64,000 nucleotides of DNA. Origin: Pezicula radicicola. Taxonomy: Eukaryota; Ascomycota; Leotiomycetes; Helotiales; Dermateaceae. The notes below the pieces were generated by a model that worked only from the letters and a program-made list of their open reading frames with translations, did no database searches and was not told where the DNA came from. Shown here piece after piece: positions 22,673-33,526 of the stretch. The stretch lies in contig PDUO01000038.1 in the NCBI GenBank assembly GCA_003008705.1, positions 248,001-312,000 on the forward strand. The letters run 5' to 3'. The position numbers and the translations under genes were made by a program. Every line of letters starts with the position of its first letter. Positions within the stretch are counted from its first letter, which is position 1.

Positions 22673-23389
22673 ATGAAACTCTCCTTAATTGGCCTGCCTC
22701 TACTGGCACTTGCATGCCCTATCAATGCTCTACCTCAACGACTTTCCAGATTTGAGCGTCGCTCGTCCGCTGATGTCAATGTCGCCGAGGCTGACATCCA
22801 GGCATTGAAACGCCAGGAGCCGAGCTCCACAACAAGCTTTCCCACAGTTCCTACAGGCTTTCCCTCTGGTTTCCCTACCGGTTGGCCTACTGGGTGGCCT
22901 ACTGGGTGGCCTACAGGAGTTCCTACGGGATTTCCTAGTGATTTCCCTACTGGGCTTGCTAAAAGGTTCCCTACTGGTGTCCCTACTGGTGTCCCTACTG
23001 GTGTCCCTACTGGAGTTCCTACTGGGTATCCTACCGGTTTGCCTACAGGATTTCCTGGATTTCCCCGACAAGAACTTCCACGGCCAACAAGCATAAACTC
23101 GACGAGAATTCCACCACCACTGTCTTTTTCAACAAGCACCAGTATAAACACCACTATACCTAGAATTCCCCAGCCCACTGCTCCAGCACCAACAATTACA
23201 TACTATTTCAACGATCACTCCAGTACCTCTTTCCCAAAAAGAGAAGTGACTCTGAGCTTGGTAAATGTCTCTCGAACTGTTCTTGAGTCGCCAACGCCAT
23301 TGCAGCCATCACCATCACCAACCGCTACACCTTACACCACTCAGCCTTTGTGGACAGGCGTTCTGCCAGTTCCTAGCATTAGCACTTAG
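22673..23389 (+). CDS. Secreted PTG-tetrapeptide-repeat protein
   Basis: 238 residues. A signal peptide (MKLSLIGLPLLALACPINA) is followed by a pro-like segment with dibasic sites (FERRSS, LKRQEP), suggesting Kex2 processing. Next comes a run of about 17 tetrapeptide units of the form PTG followed by Phe, Trp, Val, Leu or Tyr (22843-23061), broken once by AKRF. The rest is Pro/Ser/Thr-rich with one FPKRE site and no GPI signal. Six of the units are near-identical 12-bp copies of CCTACTGGNGTN or similar, so the array can change length by slippage. The start is fixed by the leader intron that ends just before ACCATG. No family was recognised; likely roles are a cell-wall or surface protein, or a precursor of small peptides. 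Two antisense frames here are shadows of the repeat. Confidence 0.75.
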   Translation: MKLSLIGLPLLALACPINALPQRLSRFERRSSADVNVAEADIQALKRQEPSSTTSFPTVPTGFPSGFPTGWPTGWPTGWPTGVPTGFPSDFPTGLAKRFPTGVPTGVPTGVPTGVPTGYPTGLPTGFPGFPRQELPRPTSINSTRIPPPLSFSTSTSINTTIPRIPQPTAPAPTITYYFNDHSSTSFPKREVTLSLVNVSRTVLESPTPLQPSPSPTATPYTTQPLWTGVLPVPSIST

Positions 23390-23868
23390 TGCACGACAAA
23401 CACTTGGCTCCTCCGAAACTCGAAGCGTTCTCGAATCTCCCACTCTGGCAACACCTCTCATCATCATCACAAATCTTTTACGTCGTTGCCAACACATTCC
23501 TACCCACCTTCATCTACAATCACATCCTGGAAAAGAAAACCGGAGACCGAGGACCTTAGGAGCTAAAATATTCCAAGCGGTTGGATATCTTGAGCCAGCT
23601 TCGTTGTGACGATTCTATGAGACTGCAATCACTGGTGGTTTTGCTGCTTGTCGAAAATTGCGTTGTTTTGATTGATGTCTTGGCTATCTGGTTGTGGAAT
23701 TGGCTTGAATGCTTCACGATCTTTCTTTAACTCTCGTTCAAAAATGATTATTTTGTGTAGGGGTTTGGATTTTTGGAGACTTTTTGCGGAAGCACAATTT
23801 CAGATTATCTTTCTTGTGCGTACTATTCTGCGTACCATATATATATTCGATATAATACTTTCTAAGCA
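23390..23868. other. 3' flank of the repeat-protein gene
   Basis: No gene seen on either strand. Confidence 0.5.
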
Positions 23869-24291
23869 TCAGACGCTATCTGTTTCTTTGATGATAGAAC
23901 ACTCCGGTACAATGTCTTGTACTTCAATATCATTGGCGTCATGCATCTGAGAAGTATCTTGAAGTGATCGGGTACCGGGCGGCTGATTTATCAAATCCAA
24001 AACCTGAGTAGTGTGATGTTTTCTGCCTTGATCGCCTAAATCACCACCCGGAGCATCTAAAAGTGTTGAAGTACTCTGCCAAGCGTCATAGTCCGCTCCT
24101 CTGAGAAAGTCAAAAACTCCAGTGCGAAAAGCTACGTGACCTTCAATCCTCCTACTTCGAAATTCCTCAAGACTCTGAACATTCTTCCAAAAGTACTGCC
24201 TCCTGATGTCTTGTAGCTTATCTAAAAGTATAGGCCATATCTCGATCCTTGCATCGAACACAACACAATTCACCACCTCCCTAAACACCAC
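23869..24291 (-). CDS. Possible small protein overlapping the aminotransferase 3' end
   Basis: 140-codon open frame starting 11 bases inside the aminotransferase gene, on the same strand. Composition is protein-like (for example LLDKLQDIRRQYFWKNVQSLEEFRSR taken in short pieces; GADYDAWQSTSTLLDAPGG) with no signal peptide or known motif. It could be a separate gene, a lost C-terminal extension of its neighbour, or chance. Low confidence. Confidence 0.25.
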   Translation of the reverse strand: MVFREVVNCVVFDARIEIWPILLDKLQDIRRQYFWKNVQSLEEFRSRRIEGHVAFRTGVFDFLRGADYDAWQSTSTLLDAPGGDLGDQGRKHHTTQVLDLINQPPGTRSLQDTSQMHDANDIEVQDIVPECSIIKETDSV

Positions 24292-25810
24292 CTATCCCCT
24301 CCCTCCTCAACCCCCTAATCAAGTCCCCCAGCCTCCAAACCCCAGCCTCCAACCTCCGATCCTCCTCCCAAGCCCAACACAACCTCATACCCCTCTCAAA
24401 AACCTCAGTCTCCCCATCCCGTTTCCCACTTACCCTATCACCACGCACGACAAACATCCCACCAAAAGAAACTTTCAGATTATATTCGCTTAATGCCTTT
24501 GCTGCTATGATTTTAGCACTAGGTAGATCGGAGGGAAGTGTAATGTAGGTGAAGAAACCACCTGCTTCTGGTATTGTATCTGTAAGTTCTTCTGTTGTAG
24601 ATAAAGTTGAGGGACTTTTTTCAAGTGATGTTGCGTAGTTTGTGCCAGTTGTTATTTGAATGTTGAGTGGAACCAGATATTTGGTTATTGCTGTTGTTAA
24701 TACTTGATAGCGACGACGGTAGGTAGGTATTAAAAGAGTGTTTATGTGTTGTTGTAGAACATTCGTTTCTAGGAGATGAGCGATAAAAGTAGAGGTGAAT
24801 TGTGAAGGATTCCCTCCAGAACTTGTCGAGCCACTAAATAAAGAATCGTTAGAAAATCATCATAGGTATTAATAGGACAGGATATCTTACACTTTAGTCA
24901 TTCCCGCTGCAAAGTCCTTCGTGCCCTCACACCAACCAACCCTCACACCAGGCCCAACAAGTTTCGAAAAAGTCCCATTACTAACCGTATTCCCCCACTT
25001 ACTACACCCCCCTTTCAAAGCCCTATCAACATCAACCAATCTAGGGGGTATCCTCCCCAAATCATCAACATCTGACCCATCATCAACAGGCCACCTCAAA
25101 AAATCATAACAATCATCCGTAATAACCAAGACATCAAATTCCCTCGCCAATCTAACAAGTTCTTCTCTGCGTCTCAAAGACATAGTCTTAGCCGAAGGAT
25201 TCGAAAAAGTAGGAACACAATAAACAACATATTTAAAAATCTTAGGATATAAATCTCCCCTCTTAATCCTAGGTTCATCCACATCACCACATCTTTTCTT
25301 CTCTAAAGCCCATTCCTCCTCAACAGCCAAAAGTCTCTCTCTCAGAAACCGGATATCAATACCTTCATCATCTTCAGGCACACCTCTCAACTTCCCTTGA
25401 AAGCCTGCATCTTCGAAAATCTTACACGCGAGATGGTATACAGGTTCTATCATCCATATCGCTCTTGTATATCCCGGATCCGTATATACCTGTAAAATAT
25501 TGGCAATGTTTTGTGAAGCTCCACCACTAATACAGATTCTCTCTTCGGGAATTTCACCAGCGAGAGGTTGGTAGAATAGAGAAAGCCATTTGGAAACTGC
25601 TGTTCTGAGTCGCGTGTTACCTAGTCCTGGACCGTAGAGGAGAGCCGTGGATGCGAGGGTTGGGTCTGCTAGACATGTGGTTGCTGCCGAGGAGAGAGCG
25701 CTTGCTGGGAGGAGAGAGCGCTTGCTGGGAGGAGATCTCGTGATGGCCAACCTAGTTGGAGGTTTATGAATGGAAGTTCCATGTTGATGGATTTTGTTGT
25801 ACTTTATCAT
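24281..25810 (-). CDS. Fold-type-I PLP aminotransferase (class I/II, 2-aminoadipate/aromatic type), 5' end disturbed
   Basis: Two exons (24891-25810, 24281-24833; 57-nt intron) give 490 residues from the upstream ATG. Motifs: LLYGPGLGNTRLRTAVSKWL, ERICISGGASQNIANIL (cofactor phosphate region), YCVPTFSNPSAKTMSLRRRE, VLVITDDCYDFLRW (Asp/Tyr to PLP), NGTFSKLVGPGVRVGW (the Lys in SK is the likely Schiff-base lysine), FGGMFVVRGD and MRLCWAWEEDRRLEAGV. Related fungal enzymes transaminate 2-aminoadipate, aromatic or branched amino acids. The expected N-terminus (INLQLGWPSRDLLPAS, from an ATG at 25782) is present but lies one frame away, because a 20-bp tandem duplication (25691-25730) adds 20 bases. 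The frame that joins the body instead begins at 25810 with an unusual leader (MIKYNKIHQHG). Confidence 0.85.
25691..25730. repeat. 20-bp perfect tandem duplication inside the aminotransferase gene
   Basis: GGAGAGAGCGCTTGCTGGGA occurs twice head to tail (25691-25710, 25711-25730), followed by a partial third start. Twenty is not a multiple of three, so the duplication moves the reading frame. Confidence 0.95.
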
Positions 25811-26651
25811 GGATGATTGCTTCGTAGATAGTGGGCTTTATCAATGGTGGTGTTTAGCCTTTATAAGGTTGGGCGGTCGTAGCCGTGCGGTCCCACAATT
25901 ATTCTGACGTGCTCGAAAGTGGGAGGAGATTTAGAGAACTCCACAATTTCTTAGGTTCAGTATGGTAAATTTATTCTCTTTTGTCGCATCATTTTTTGTC
26001 GTCTTCGTAGCCTAGATTGAGGTGGAATTGAAATGGCAGTATGCAGCAGTTTTCGATGTGGTGTTTAGGCTTTTGAAGATTTTGGTACTTGGTCGCCTGT
26101 AGCGCTTGTTATTTTCGAGTATGAGACTGCTTTTAACCAAGAGACCAGTATATGCGTAAAAATACTCACAATTCTAAGAAGAAACCATTAGTTGTTAGAT
26201 ATCTGTGCGATATCAAAACTTAACCTGCCGGTTGATGCAGTCGAGGGCCTCGCTTAAAGACACTCACTTAATTCGAAAGTCTGCATAGACGGTATCTAAT
26301 CTGAGAATGAAGTCAATTGGCTAATTGCAGGAAGCTAGAACTAAAAAGGCGTGGAGTACTGCTTTGATTCATTAGCTCAAATCTAGCAATATCGGAAAAT
26401 TGATTTCTTGCTTATTTCCACAGTGCTCGCTACCAGCTCAAGACCAGAGATCTAGTAACTTTGTCCAACCTTACAAATAACTTCTCCGGTATTAATAATA
26501 GAGTATAAAGTACAAGATCTACTCATACATTCCCAATTCTAATCCGATTCCAAAACACCATCCAACAAAGCCCAGGGTATCCCATCGCATCGCATCGCAT
26601 CGCATTCATAAAACGTAAAAAAAGACCTAACAAAAATCCCCCTTAAATCCT
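25811..26651. other. Intergenic, with a short GCATC microsatellite
   Basis: Contains the aminotransferase promoter and the 3' flank of the next gene. A run of about five 5-bp units (CATCG) sits at about 26584-26606. No gene seen. Confidence 0.5.
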
Positions 26652-28250
26652 TCAAAAACGATTCGATTGAATAATCAATCCCTTAACACTATCCTCATCA
26701 TCATACCCACCATTCCTATCAGGTCCCCTCTCAACATCCTGCACAATCTCCGTCATCATCACAATATCATTATTACCATTCCCTTTATCATCCTTCCCAC
26801 TCCCCTCAGACCTCATAGAAAAAGAAGATAAACTCCTTATCCCTTTCTTATAATCGAAAAATCCACCCCCACCGCCAGCAGCAGATTCAACAGTAGTAAC
26901 AGTAGTAACAGTACCCGACCGATTTAAATTTTGCATTTTTATCGACGATGATCCTGAGGTGGGGAATTTCGCTATTGATTGTGCTGCTGTTATATTTGTT
27001 CGATATGTAGAATTCTGATTTTGATTTTTGGAATGGTTTGTTGTTCCTCGACTGCTGCCCCAGAGATTGGGGAATAGGCGACCGGCTAGTGGTCGGAGCA
27101 TGGGGAGGGAGGCACAGATTATTGCTGTGTTTACTTCGACGCTTGAGAGGACTGCGGCTGGTACTGTATCAACTTTTGGTTTGGTTAGTCGCTATGATCA
27201 AATTTTGATATTTGTGGGTTTAGGATTTAGGGGGTTTGGGTTTTTGGGTAAATTTTCATACATGATGGATCTGTTGTTTTGGTTGCGAAGTCGATAGTTG
27301 GAATACGAATCAGGCTTGCTATACACACTCTTCAAAGTTTATGTTAGTTAGAATTTTTTTTTTAAACGATAGAGAAGAATAGAGGAGGAGGGTAATACAT
27401 ACAATCCACCAAGTCCAAAGATAGCGATAAGAGTAGCCTTCTGCTTCTTAGGTAATTGAAGACCCCATAATGTTGGCATGGGAAGTAACAGGACTGCTAA
27501 ATCGGTACAGAGGTTGAAAATGGCATGAGTGAGCCATAATGGTTGTTTATTCAAACAATGGCCAGGAATTGTAATGTCCCAAAATCGTGCGACTGGCACG
27601 CATGTAAAGATTGAGGTTGTGAAGATGAATATACCGAAGATACAAACGACGCCCATTAGGATCCAGACTTTTAACTTTTCTTCTCTCTTGACGAATAGAC
27701 GGAGATATTGGAAGAGGATGGAGAATTTTATTAGGACGAGCGCGAATACGTAGAATAATATACTGATGAAGAGGACCTTGATTTGGAAAAAGAAAAGTTA
27801 GCGTTAAGGTTCTATTGATGGTACTTCTTGATAATAATATTTTTGGGGGGTTTAGGTGTACACTTTACTTTTTGTTGCATCAACCCTTCAAATGGGGTGA
27901 GTGTATTTGTATGTCTTCCCAATCCATAATGAACTTCTACATAGTAGTTAGTACCGCGCCAGGTAGAGTAGAGTAGCTAACAGGGTCAACTAACGATAGT
28001 AGACGGTGACAGTCTGAGCTATGGAAAGAAACTACCAAAGAGAGATGAATATTAGTTAAATGTAATCAACGTTAGTACTATATAAGAGAAATTGTAGACT
28101 TACTAGTGTAGCAAGAACAAGCCAGTCCTCAATACCAATCTTACGTACAATCAAACCTCTAACATAAAACCTCAGAGCCACAGCAAAAGAAGCCAACGAC
28201 ACAAAAATAGTACTAGTAACCAACAACTCCTCAGCTCTCTTGGGCATCAT
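26652..28250 (-). CDS. SAT4/Pth11-type rhodopsin-like integral membrane protein
   Basis: Six exons (28104-28250, 27995-28031, 27869-27936, 27403-27776, 27262-27329, 26652-27172), with introns of 58-92 nt and all phases consistent, give 404 residues. About seven hydrophobic helices cover residues 8-290. Family hallmarks: RKIGIEDWLVLAT after TM1, YGLGRHTNTLTP, KFSILFQYLRLF, FTCVPVARFWD, CLNKQPLWLTHAIFNLCTDL, PMPTLWGLQLPKKQK, LIRIPTIDF and SSVEVNTAIICASLPMLRPL. The C-terminal ~115 residues are a polar, Gly/Ser/Asn-rich cytosolic tail. These proteins resemble the Pth11 receptor family, used by some fungi to sense surfaces or ligands, but no ligand is known here and it lacks an N-terminal CFEM domain. 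Confidence 0.9.
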
Positions 28251-28510
28251 TCTGCAAGAATGAAAGATAATAAAAAATGAAAGTGGTTTCGATTAAAAAG
28301 AACGTAAAGAAAGTTCCGGCCTTGAACAAAAAATAGATTCGAGAGGAGCAAGGGGGAATGGGATATTCTTTATCTTGTCGACGCTTAGTAAACGCGGCTA
28401 TTGTTTCTAGCCAAAATACCTGTAACGACCCCGTTAACTAGAACGAGTAGCTTATATGGTTGCAATCGATAAGATGTTCCACTTTATAAACAACAAGGGG
28501 TAGACCGGTA
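28251..28510. other. Spacer left of the first MITE copy
   Basis: Promoter side of the membrane-protein gene; nothing else recognised. Confidence 0.5.
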
Positions 28511-28697
28511 TCCCTTCCCGTGTATATTGGCCAACACTCGGGCTATACAGATGTGCATTAAGTTACCGCATCGATCAAACAAAGTAGTTTTAACCAATGA
28601 ACTTCCTATGTTTGCCTTCGAGACGTGTTAAGCAGTAGTAGACGAGTAGAGTGAGTGTCAACCCCTTAGTCTAGTGGCTAATATACAAGGGAAGGGA
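28511..28697 (+). mobile_element. MITE family A, copy 1 (187 bp, TA flanks)
   Basis: The ends are inverted repeats (TCCCTTCCCGTGTATATTGG on the left; GCTAATATACAAGGGAAGGGA on the right, read in short pieces). A TA lies outside each end (28509-28510, 28698-28699). The interior matches the reverse complement of 30785-30967 over its whole length, including ATCGATCAAAC, CCAATGAACTTCCT and TTGCCTTCGAGACG, with mostly C/T and G/A differences. It is non-coding and probably mobilised by a Tc1/mariner-type transposase. Confidence 0.85.
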
Positions 28698-29560
28698 TAA
28701 TCGGTACTTTACGGTAGAAGCTTTGGGGGTGGCGCGGTATACAGATCTGCCCTTAAGATCAGCAGAGGCTAGAGGCTGAAGCAAGACGGAAACTTCACAG
28801 GGTTCTTTCTAGAATACGGAAGGATTGCGTCAAGCTTCTACTAAGGCGTGCTAAGGCCGTGCCTGACTCGGAAAGTGGGGAGATTTCACAGATTTCGATC
28901 TAGTGCATGGAAAGATTTAGCCCCTTGATCGTAAAGATCTTGCTGATGTAGTTGAATCTAACTCTTTTATCCACTTTGATCGTACATAATGTCTCAACGC
29001 ACAGAAATATAAAGAAAAAAAGAAGATCCGTGCCTATGATTGAAATCCCATCCGTATCATACATAAAAGCAGGTAGGTAGCCCAGGACACTTTTGAAGTT
29101 CGTAGCAGAGCACGTCTGGAAAACTGATCCTTTCGCTTACCTACTCGACGTTTCCCAAATGTTAGTGGACGAGGAGGCTTAGTGATTTGACTTCCAAGAA
29201 ACGTTCGTGTCTGTGTGCTCAAATCCGGGAACGGGCTCTGCCGATTCTAATTCCTTGAACCTGGTGGGTTTGCACGCCATCTTATACCTAGGGCGTTATG
29301 CATAATAACTGTCAAATATTGTCAAAAAATAAAAGGGGAACTTATCAAATGACTTGCGCTTTGCCCTCTGCGCTTGTAGCGGAATAAACTTTCCAAAACC
29401 CAGGTACTTTGTAGAAAAACTTTCAAATCGTGTGTTTAAAGGGTTCTTTGCAAAGTTAATCTTACATTTTGTGTTAAAAACTCAATCTTTCCTACTGGCG
29501 TTGCGCAATCTTCTTCATTTCTAAGAAACTCGGTAGAAATGCTGGTAAGGGGTCTATGTA
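28698..29560. other. Gene-free spacer between MITEs
   Basis: No gene recognised; the one minus-strand frame of 62 codons has no features. Confidence 0.5.
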
Positions 29561-29728
29561 CAGTACAGTACGGAAGTACATGGGTTAAGTATTGTTCCCT
29601 ACCAAGTCAGTACTAGATTATGCGCGCCATTTATCCTAGAAATACAAGTTGTTATTGGCTATTGTTGGTCGTTTATGTTGCAAGGTACAATACATAACCC
29701 ATGTACCTTCGTAAGCAGTACTGTACCG
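29561..29728. mobile_element. MITE family B (168 bp, TA flanks)
   Basis: Left end CAGTACAGTACGGAAGTACATGGGTTA (given here in two pieces: CAGTACAGTACGG, AAGTACATGGGTTA) and right end TAACCCATGTACCTTCG ... CAGTACTGTACCG form inverted repeats with one 6-bp gap. TA stands outside both ends. The short AT-rich interior has no coding capacity. Confidence 0.75.
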
Positions 29729-30784
29729 TACACGATTCGTAGATATTTATGCTAAGGTTTACATGGAGCTATACAAATAACAGGGATAAATGGGACCAAA
29801 ACACACACACAAAAAAAAGGCAAAAAAACCTAAAGCAAGTTTTACAATGTACCTCCTTGTGGCTGCGATTGTCACAGGATAAGACACTAGTGTATTAAGC
29901 TGTGTCCTCGCTTACCTTTCCTTACAGGGCTACAAGGGGTGTTTCCACAACTTATGAAGTTGTGGTAAGTAAGGCTGAGCGATATACTTTTCTACGGTAC
30001 CTACGAAATAAGAATTTTGATCAAGATGGCCAAGTCTCTTGAAGTTTGTTGGTGTGTTTGGGGGTTTTCCCGTGGATGTTTAACATAGACTTCTTATCCG
30101 GCTAGGTACCTTGGCGACTTTTTTTTTTCTCCGGGTTTCCTGAATCGAACAAACACACTAATGACTCGTTCTTTGACTCTCTATATTCTCTCGGTATATA
30201 CGGTACCCAACTTTTTGATATAGAATCAAACTTTCTACAGTAGTCCCTTAAACTTGGCATTTCATGTGACAATATGCTTTTTGCGAAGTGGAGAAAGTGG
30301 AGAAAGTGGAGACAAAAATATAGAACTACATGAACGTGAGCAAACTTCAGATTAGAAGATGGGTGCATTAAAGGAAAGTTACAGATCTACAGGCTGATCT
30401 ACGGAAGAGTATGGATTTGTAACTTCCAAGATGATTGAAAATACGATTAAGAAGGAGGTCTTCTACAGTAAGAAACTAGAGGAGTTATGTCTTCGGCTGT
30501 GCGGATTACAAGTCGCTGTGGATTTCCTGTTTAGGCCGAGCTTGCGACTTGTGTGGTAGTGTTGACAAGATTGTGCGATCGAGGACTGGAGCGGGGCTTA
30601 GCTTGGTTTCTGGGATCGATTTGAGGTTGTTAATGATAAGTGTTGCAGTTTTGGTTTTAGGCTTGATCGATCTTCATTTTTATTGCGCATATTAAATACT
30701 GTATTAAACGCAAGGGGTGCCTACTTTTCTTCTATTATGGGTTTATAATCTATGTCATAATTTTAGTTAATTGAAAATCGCTTA
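29729..30784. other. Gene-free spacer
   Basis: No gene recognised. One TCATGTGA motif occurs near 30270. A (GTGGAGAAA)-like direct repeat lies at about 30288-30312. Confidence 0.5.
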
Positions 30785-30967
30785 TGCCTTCCCTTGTATA
30801 TTAGCCACTTGACCAAGGATTTAACACTCTGCTCGTCTACCACCGCTTAACGCGTCTCGAAGGCAAGCACAGGAAGTTCATTGGTTAGAACTGCTTCGTT
30901 TGATCGATACGGCAACTTAATGCACGTCCCTGTAGCCTGAGTGTTGGCTAATATACAAGGGAAGGGA
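30785..30967 (-). mobile_element. MITE family A, copy 2 (183 bp, TA flanks)
   Basis: Reverse-oriented copy of the element at 28511-28697. The terminal repeats CCTTCCCTTGTATATTAGCCA and TGGCTAATATACAAGGGAAGG (the latter at about 30948-30966) are exact complements, and TA flanks both sides (30783-30784, 30968-30969). It is better preserved at the ends than copy 1. Confidence 0.88.
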
Positions 30968-31128
30968 TAGAATACAGCTTATATTGTTATATTATGAATA
31001 AAGCCAAGAGCTTTAACTAAGTCTATTTGTGGGCTTCTATCGCAAAGGATTAAATAGATAAAGTAAGGATGGCAAGTCTTTTGTAGATATCAAAGTCTGA
31101 TAATCGATATCAAATCATTAATGAATCA

Positions 31129-32925
31129 TCACAACCCCATCACCAATCCCAAGCTCAAGCACCCCAGAACCACAACACCCCACCCACCTAATCTCGACCC
31201 AGCAGCATCACTCTTCTTGGTACTAGTAGCAGAGGCCGCACTCCCCGTAGCAGTAGCCGTACCGTCCCCACCAACACCGGTCCCATTCAAACTAGTGCCA
31301 CAAAGACCACTCCCCTCCAAGTTGAATGCTGGATAGAAAACCCTCGGCAACCCAGCCTCCATAGCCACCGTAATATTACCAGCCTCATTAGCGGTAAAAG
31401 TCGTACAATTAACAACCTCAACGACATCAGTTCCAACGGCAAAAGCGCCGGGAATAACGAGATTATAGGAACCGCCAGTTGATCCTTGATTTGAGTAGAT
31501 GGAGACAATTTGAGCCCCCTCGGGTCCTTTGCGTGTTGCGTACGTACTGTCGTCTAGGTAAAGTTCGATGGTTGTGTTTGTTACATAGCGGGAATCAATC
31601 GAGATGGCGTGATTACGCAATGTGTTGAGGGTGCCGGTTAAGTTGTAGAGCGGCGTGGTGGTGTCGTAGCCGGATGTCCAGAGGGCGGCGCGGTTATTTG
31701 GCGAGTAGTTGCCTGTTAGATGTTGCTCTTGACCTTGATACACTATTTCCATTGTTAACAGGGACTCATGGTATAAAACTTTCTGATCTGCACTTACTGG
31801 TTGGAATACCGTCGGCGAGGATGGTGAATGCAATTGCATTTTTGGCCAACTAAGGTTGGTTAGTTATATTGTGATTTGGAGCTGAGAGGAAAATGAGGCG
31901 ATAAAATTTTTACTTACTGCAAGGTCAGGATTAAGTGTTGCGAAACGTGGAAGATCATGGTTCTCTGCGAAGCTTCCCAAGAAAGTGATGTTCTTGCACC
32001 CAGCGGCGCTACCAGTATCCCCTGAAATATCACTAACCATCTTCGCGAGACCCTTCATATTTCCTGCGGTAAACGCTTGGATCAAAGGAAAGTAAGTCAA
32101 GTAGTTTGGCAGTCCGTCCATAAAATTTTGGTATTTGCACACATCGTTGATCACTCCGCTGTAGACTTCACCAAAGGTAAAGACACCTGCGTTTTCGACA
32201 AATGTATGTAGAAAATCGTCGTTTACGTGTTTAGCGGCGTCAATGCGGAGGCCGTCAATGGAGTAGTTAGAGACAAGCTCTTTTATCCAGTCGTGCATCA
32301 TGGTTGCTACTTCATCGCTCTCAGTGTTTAGATCTGGGAGGGCCACGATGTCTGCTCCTAGCCAACAGTCCTGGGCGTTGGTCGTGTTGGCATAATCTGT
32401 GATGTTACAGTATGGGTGGAAGTACTTTGCATCATTATAGGGGTAAAATAGACTGTAGTCGATAGTTGTATCGTCGGTCATAGCGCCGTTGATTGGGATG
32501 GCCATGTCGTTGATAACAACATCCACCATCAGGTACATATCGCGATCATGTAGCGCCTTTGCCAAGGCCTTCAACCCGTCTGCATCTCCAAAGTTGTTGT
32601 TCAATGCGTAAATATTCTGCGGCCAGTATCCGTGGAAGGCTTCTCCGTATGCTGTGTCATCGGCGAAGTTCTCTACGACGGGAGAGATCTGAACGGCAGT
32701 AAATCCCATGCCTTGGATATAATCCAACTTGTTGATCAAGCCCTCCCAGGTTCCTCCACAGTACTTGAACAGGTCGCAATCCGGGCTTGATCCATCTGTG
32801 ACGGCGAATCGGTCAGTCATGACTTGGTAAATAGCTCTGGATGCCCATTCTGTTGCTACTGCTGCTTCTGAGAGTCGTGCTAGGGCAAGGAGCGCAAGGC
32901 CCAGGAAAGGGGGCGATGCCACCAT
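31129..32925 (-). CDS. GPI-anchored alpha-amylase-like enzyme (GH13, AmyD/AgtA type)
   Basis: Three exons (31918-32925, 31798-31849, 31129-31742; introns 68 and 55 nt) give 557 residues; an ATG at 32958 would add 11. Signal peptide MVASPPFLGLALLALARLSEA. Catalytic residues of the GH13 barrel are present: nucleophile Asp229 (GLRIDAAKH), acid/base Glu253 (FGEVYS), stabiliser Asp324 (ENHDLPRF). In region I the usual Asn-His is Asn-Asp (VVINDMA, Asp140); loss of a conserved histidine is reported for the GPI-anchored fungal group that acts as glucanotransferases on cell-wall alpha-glucan rather than digesting starch. The C-terminus has a Ser/Thr/Ala linker and a hydrophobic tail (GVVVLGCLSLGLVMGL), a GPI signal. 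A transglycosylase acting on wall alpha-1,4-glucan is therefore more likely than a secreted amylase. Confidence 0.93.
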
Positions 32926-32958
32926 TATTAATGAGTTTAGAACGCGTTCGATTTGCAA

Positions 32959-33526
32959 TTCGAATGGCTATTATCGACTGCTGAATCGATCCTTCTCCAG
33001 GTATATCTCACCAAAACGAGTGTGGGAAAGGAAACAAAAAAAGAGCGTGTAACGACAGTGGTAGATTCAACAACAAACAATAACAAAGGTAAAGGAGAAA
33101 GTCGCGTTTACTTTGCGAACAGAAATGACAGGTCCCTCTGGTTTTGCCTTGGGCGCACGCCAGCAGCGCCAAGAGGATCATCTCAGCCATCACAATGCTC
33201 ACCTCGTGTTCGACGCGCTGGAGTCGAGTTGAAGGTGCAGTGGGAGTACTGTAGGATCATGATCAAGCTTTATATGAGCCGTCATAACGCCGTACGGTGG
33301 TGAGGCTGGCACGGCAGTCTCGTAATAATAGATATTGGCTGGATACGAAAGCTTTTCCCAGTTTTCCCAGGATGTTGAAGTTGAGATGGCCGGCTTGATG
33401 CCTCTATCGAGATTTACGAGCTTGGCGAGATCATGTGACGCGCTTGGCGGAGAAGTTCTTTGCCAGGCACGAACCCCTATTTTCTCTTGGCTGTGAAGTC
33501 CCTCTCGTAGAGGAAGAGACTTCACA
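32959..33526. other. Promoter region of the GH13 gene
   Basis: No gene recognised. A TCATGTGA motif lies near 33432, and a short hairpin (GAAGTC ... GACTTC) at about 33495-33523 is adjacent to the repeat element. Confidence 0.5.

Noticed and set aside
22730..23178. Two long antisense frames (113 and 147 codons)
   Set aside because: Shadows of the 12-bp repeat array: any repeat whose unit length is a multiple of three keeps other frames open.
33199..33525. 108-codon minus-strand frame beside the inverted-repeat element
   Set aside because: No motif; lies in the GH13 promoter and ends at a repeat border.
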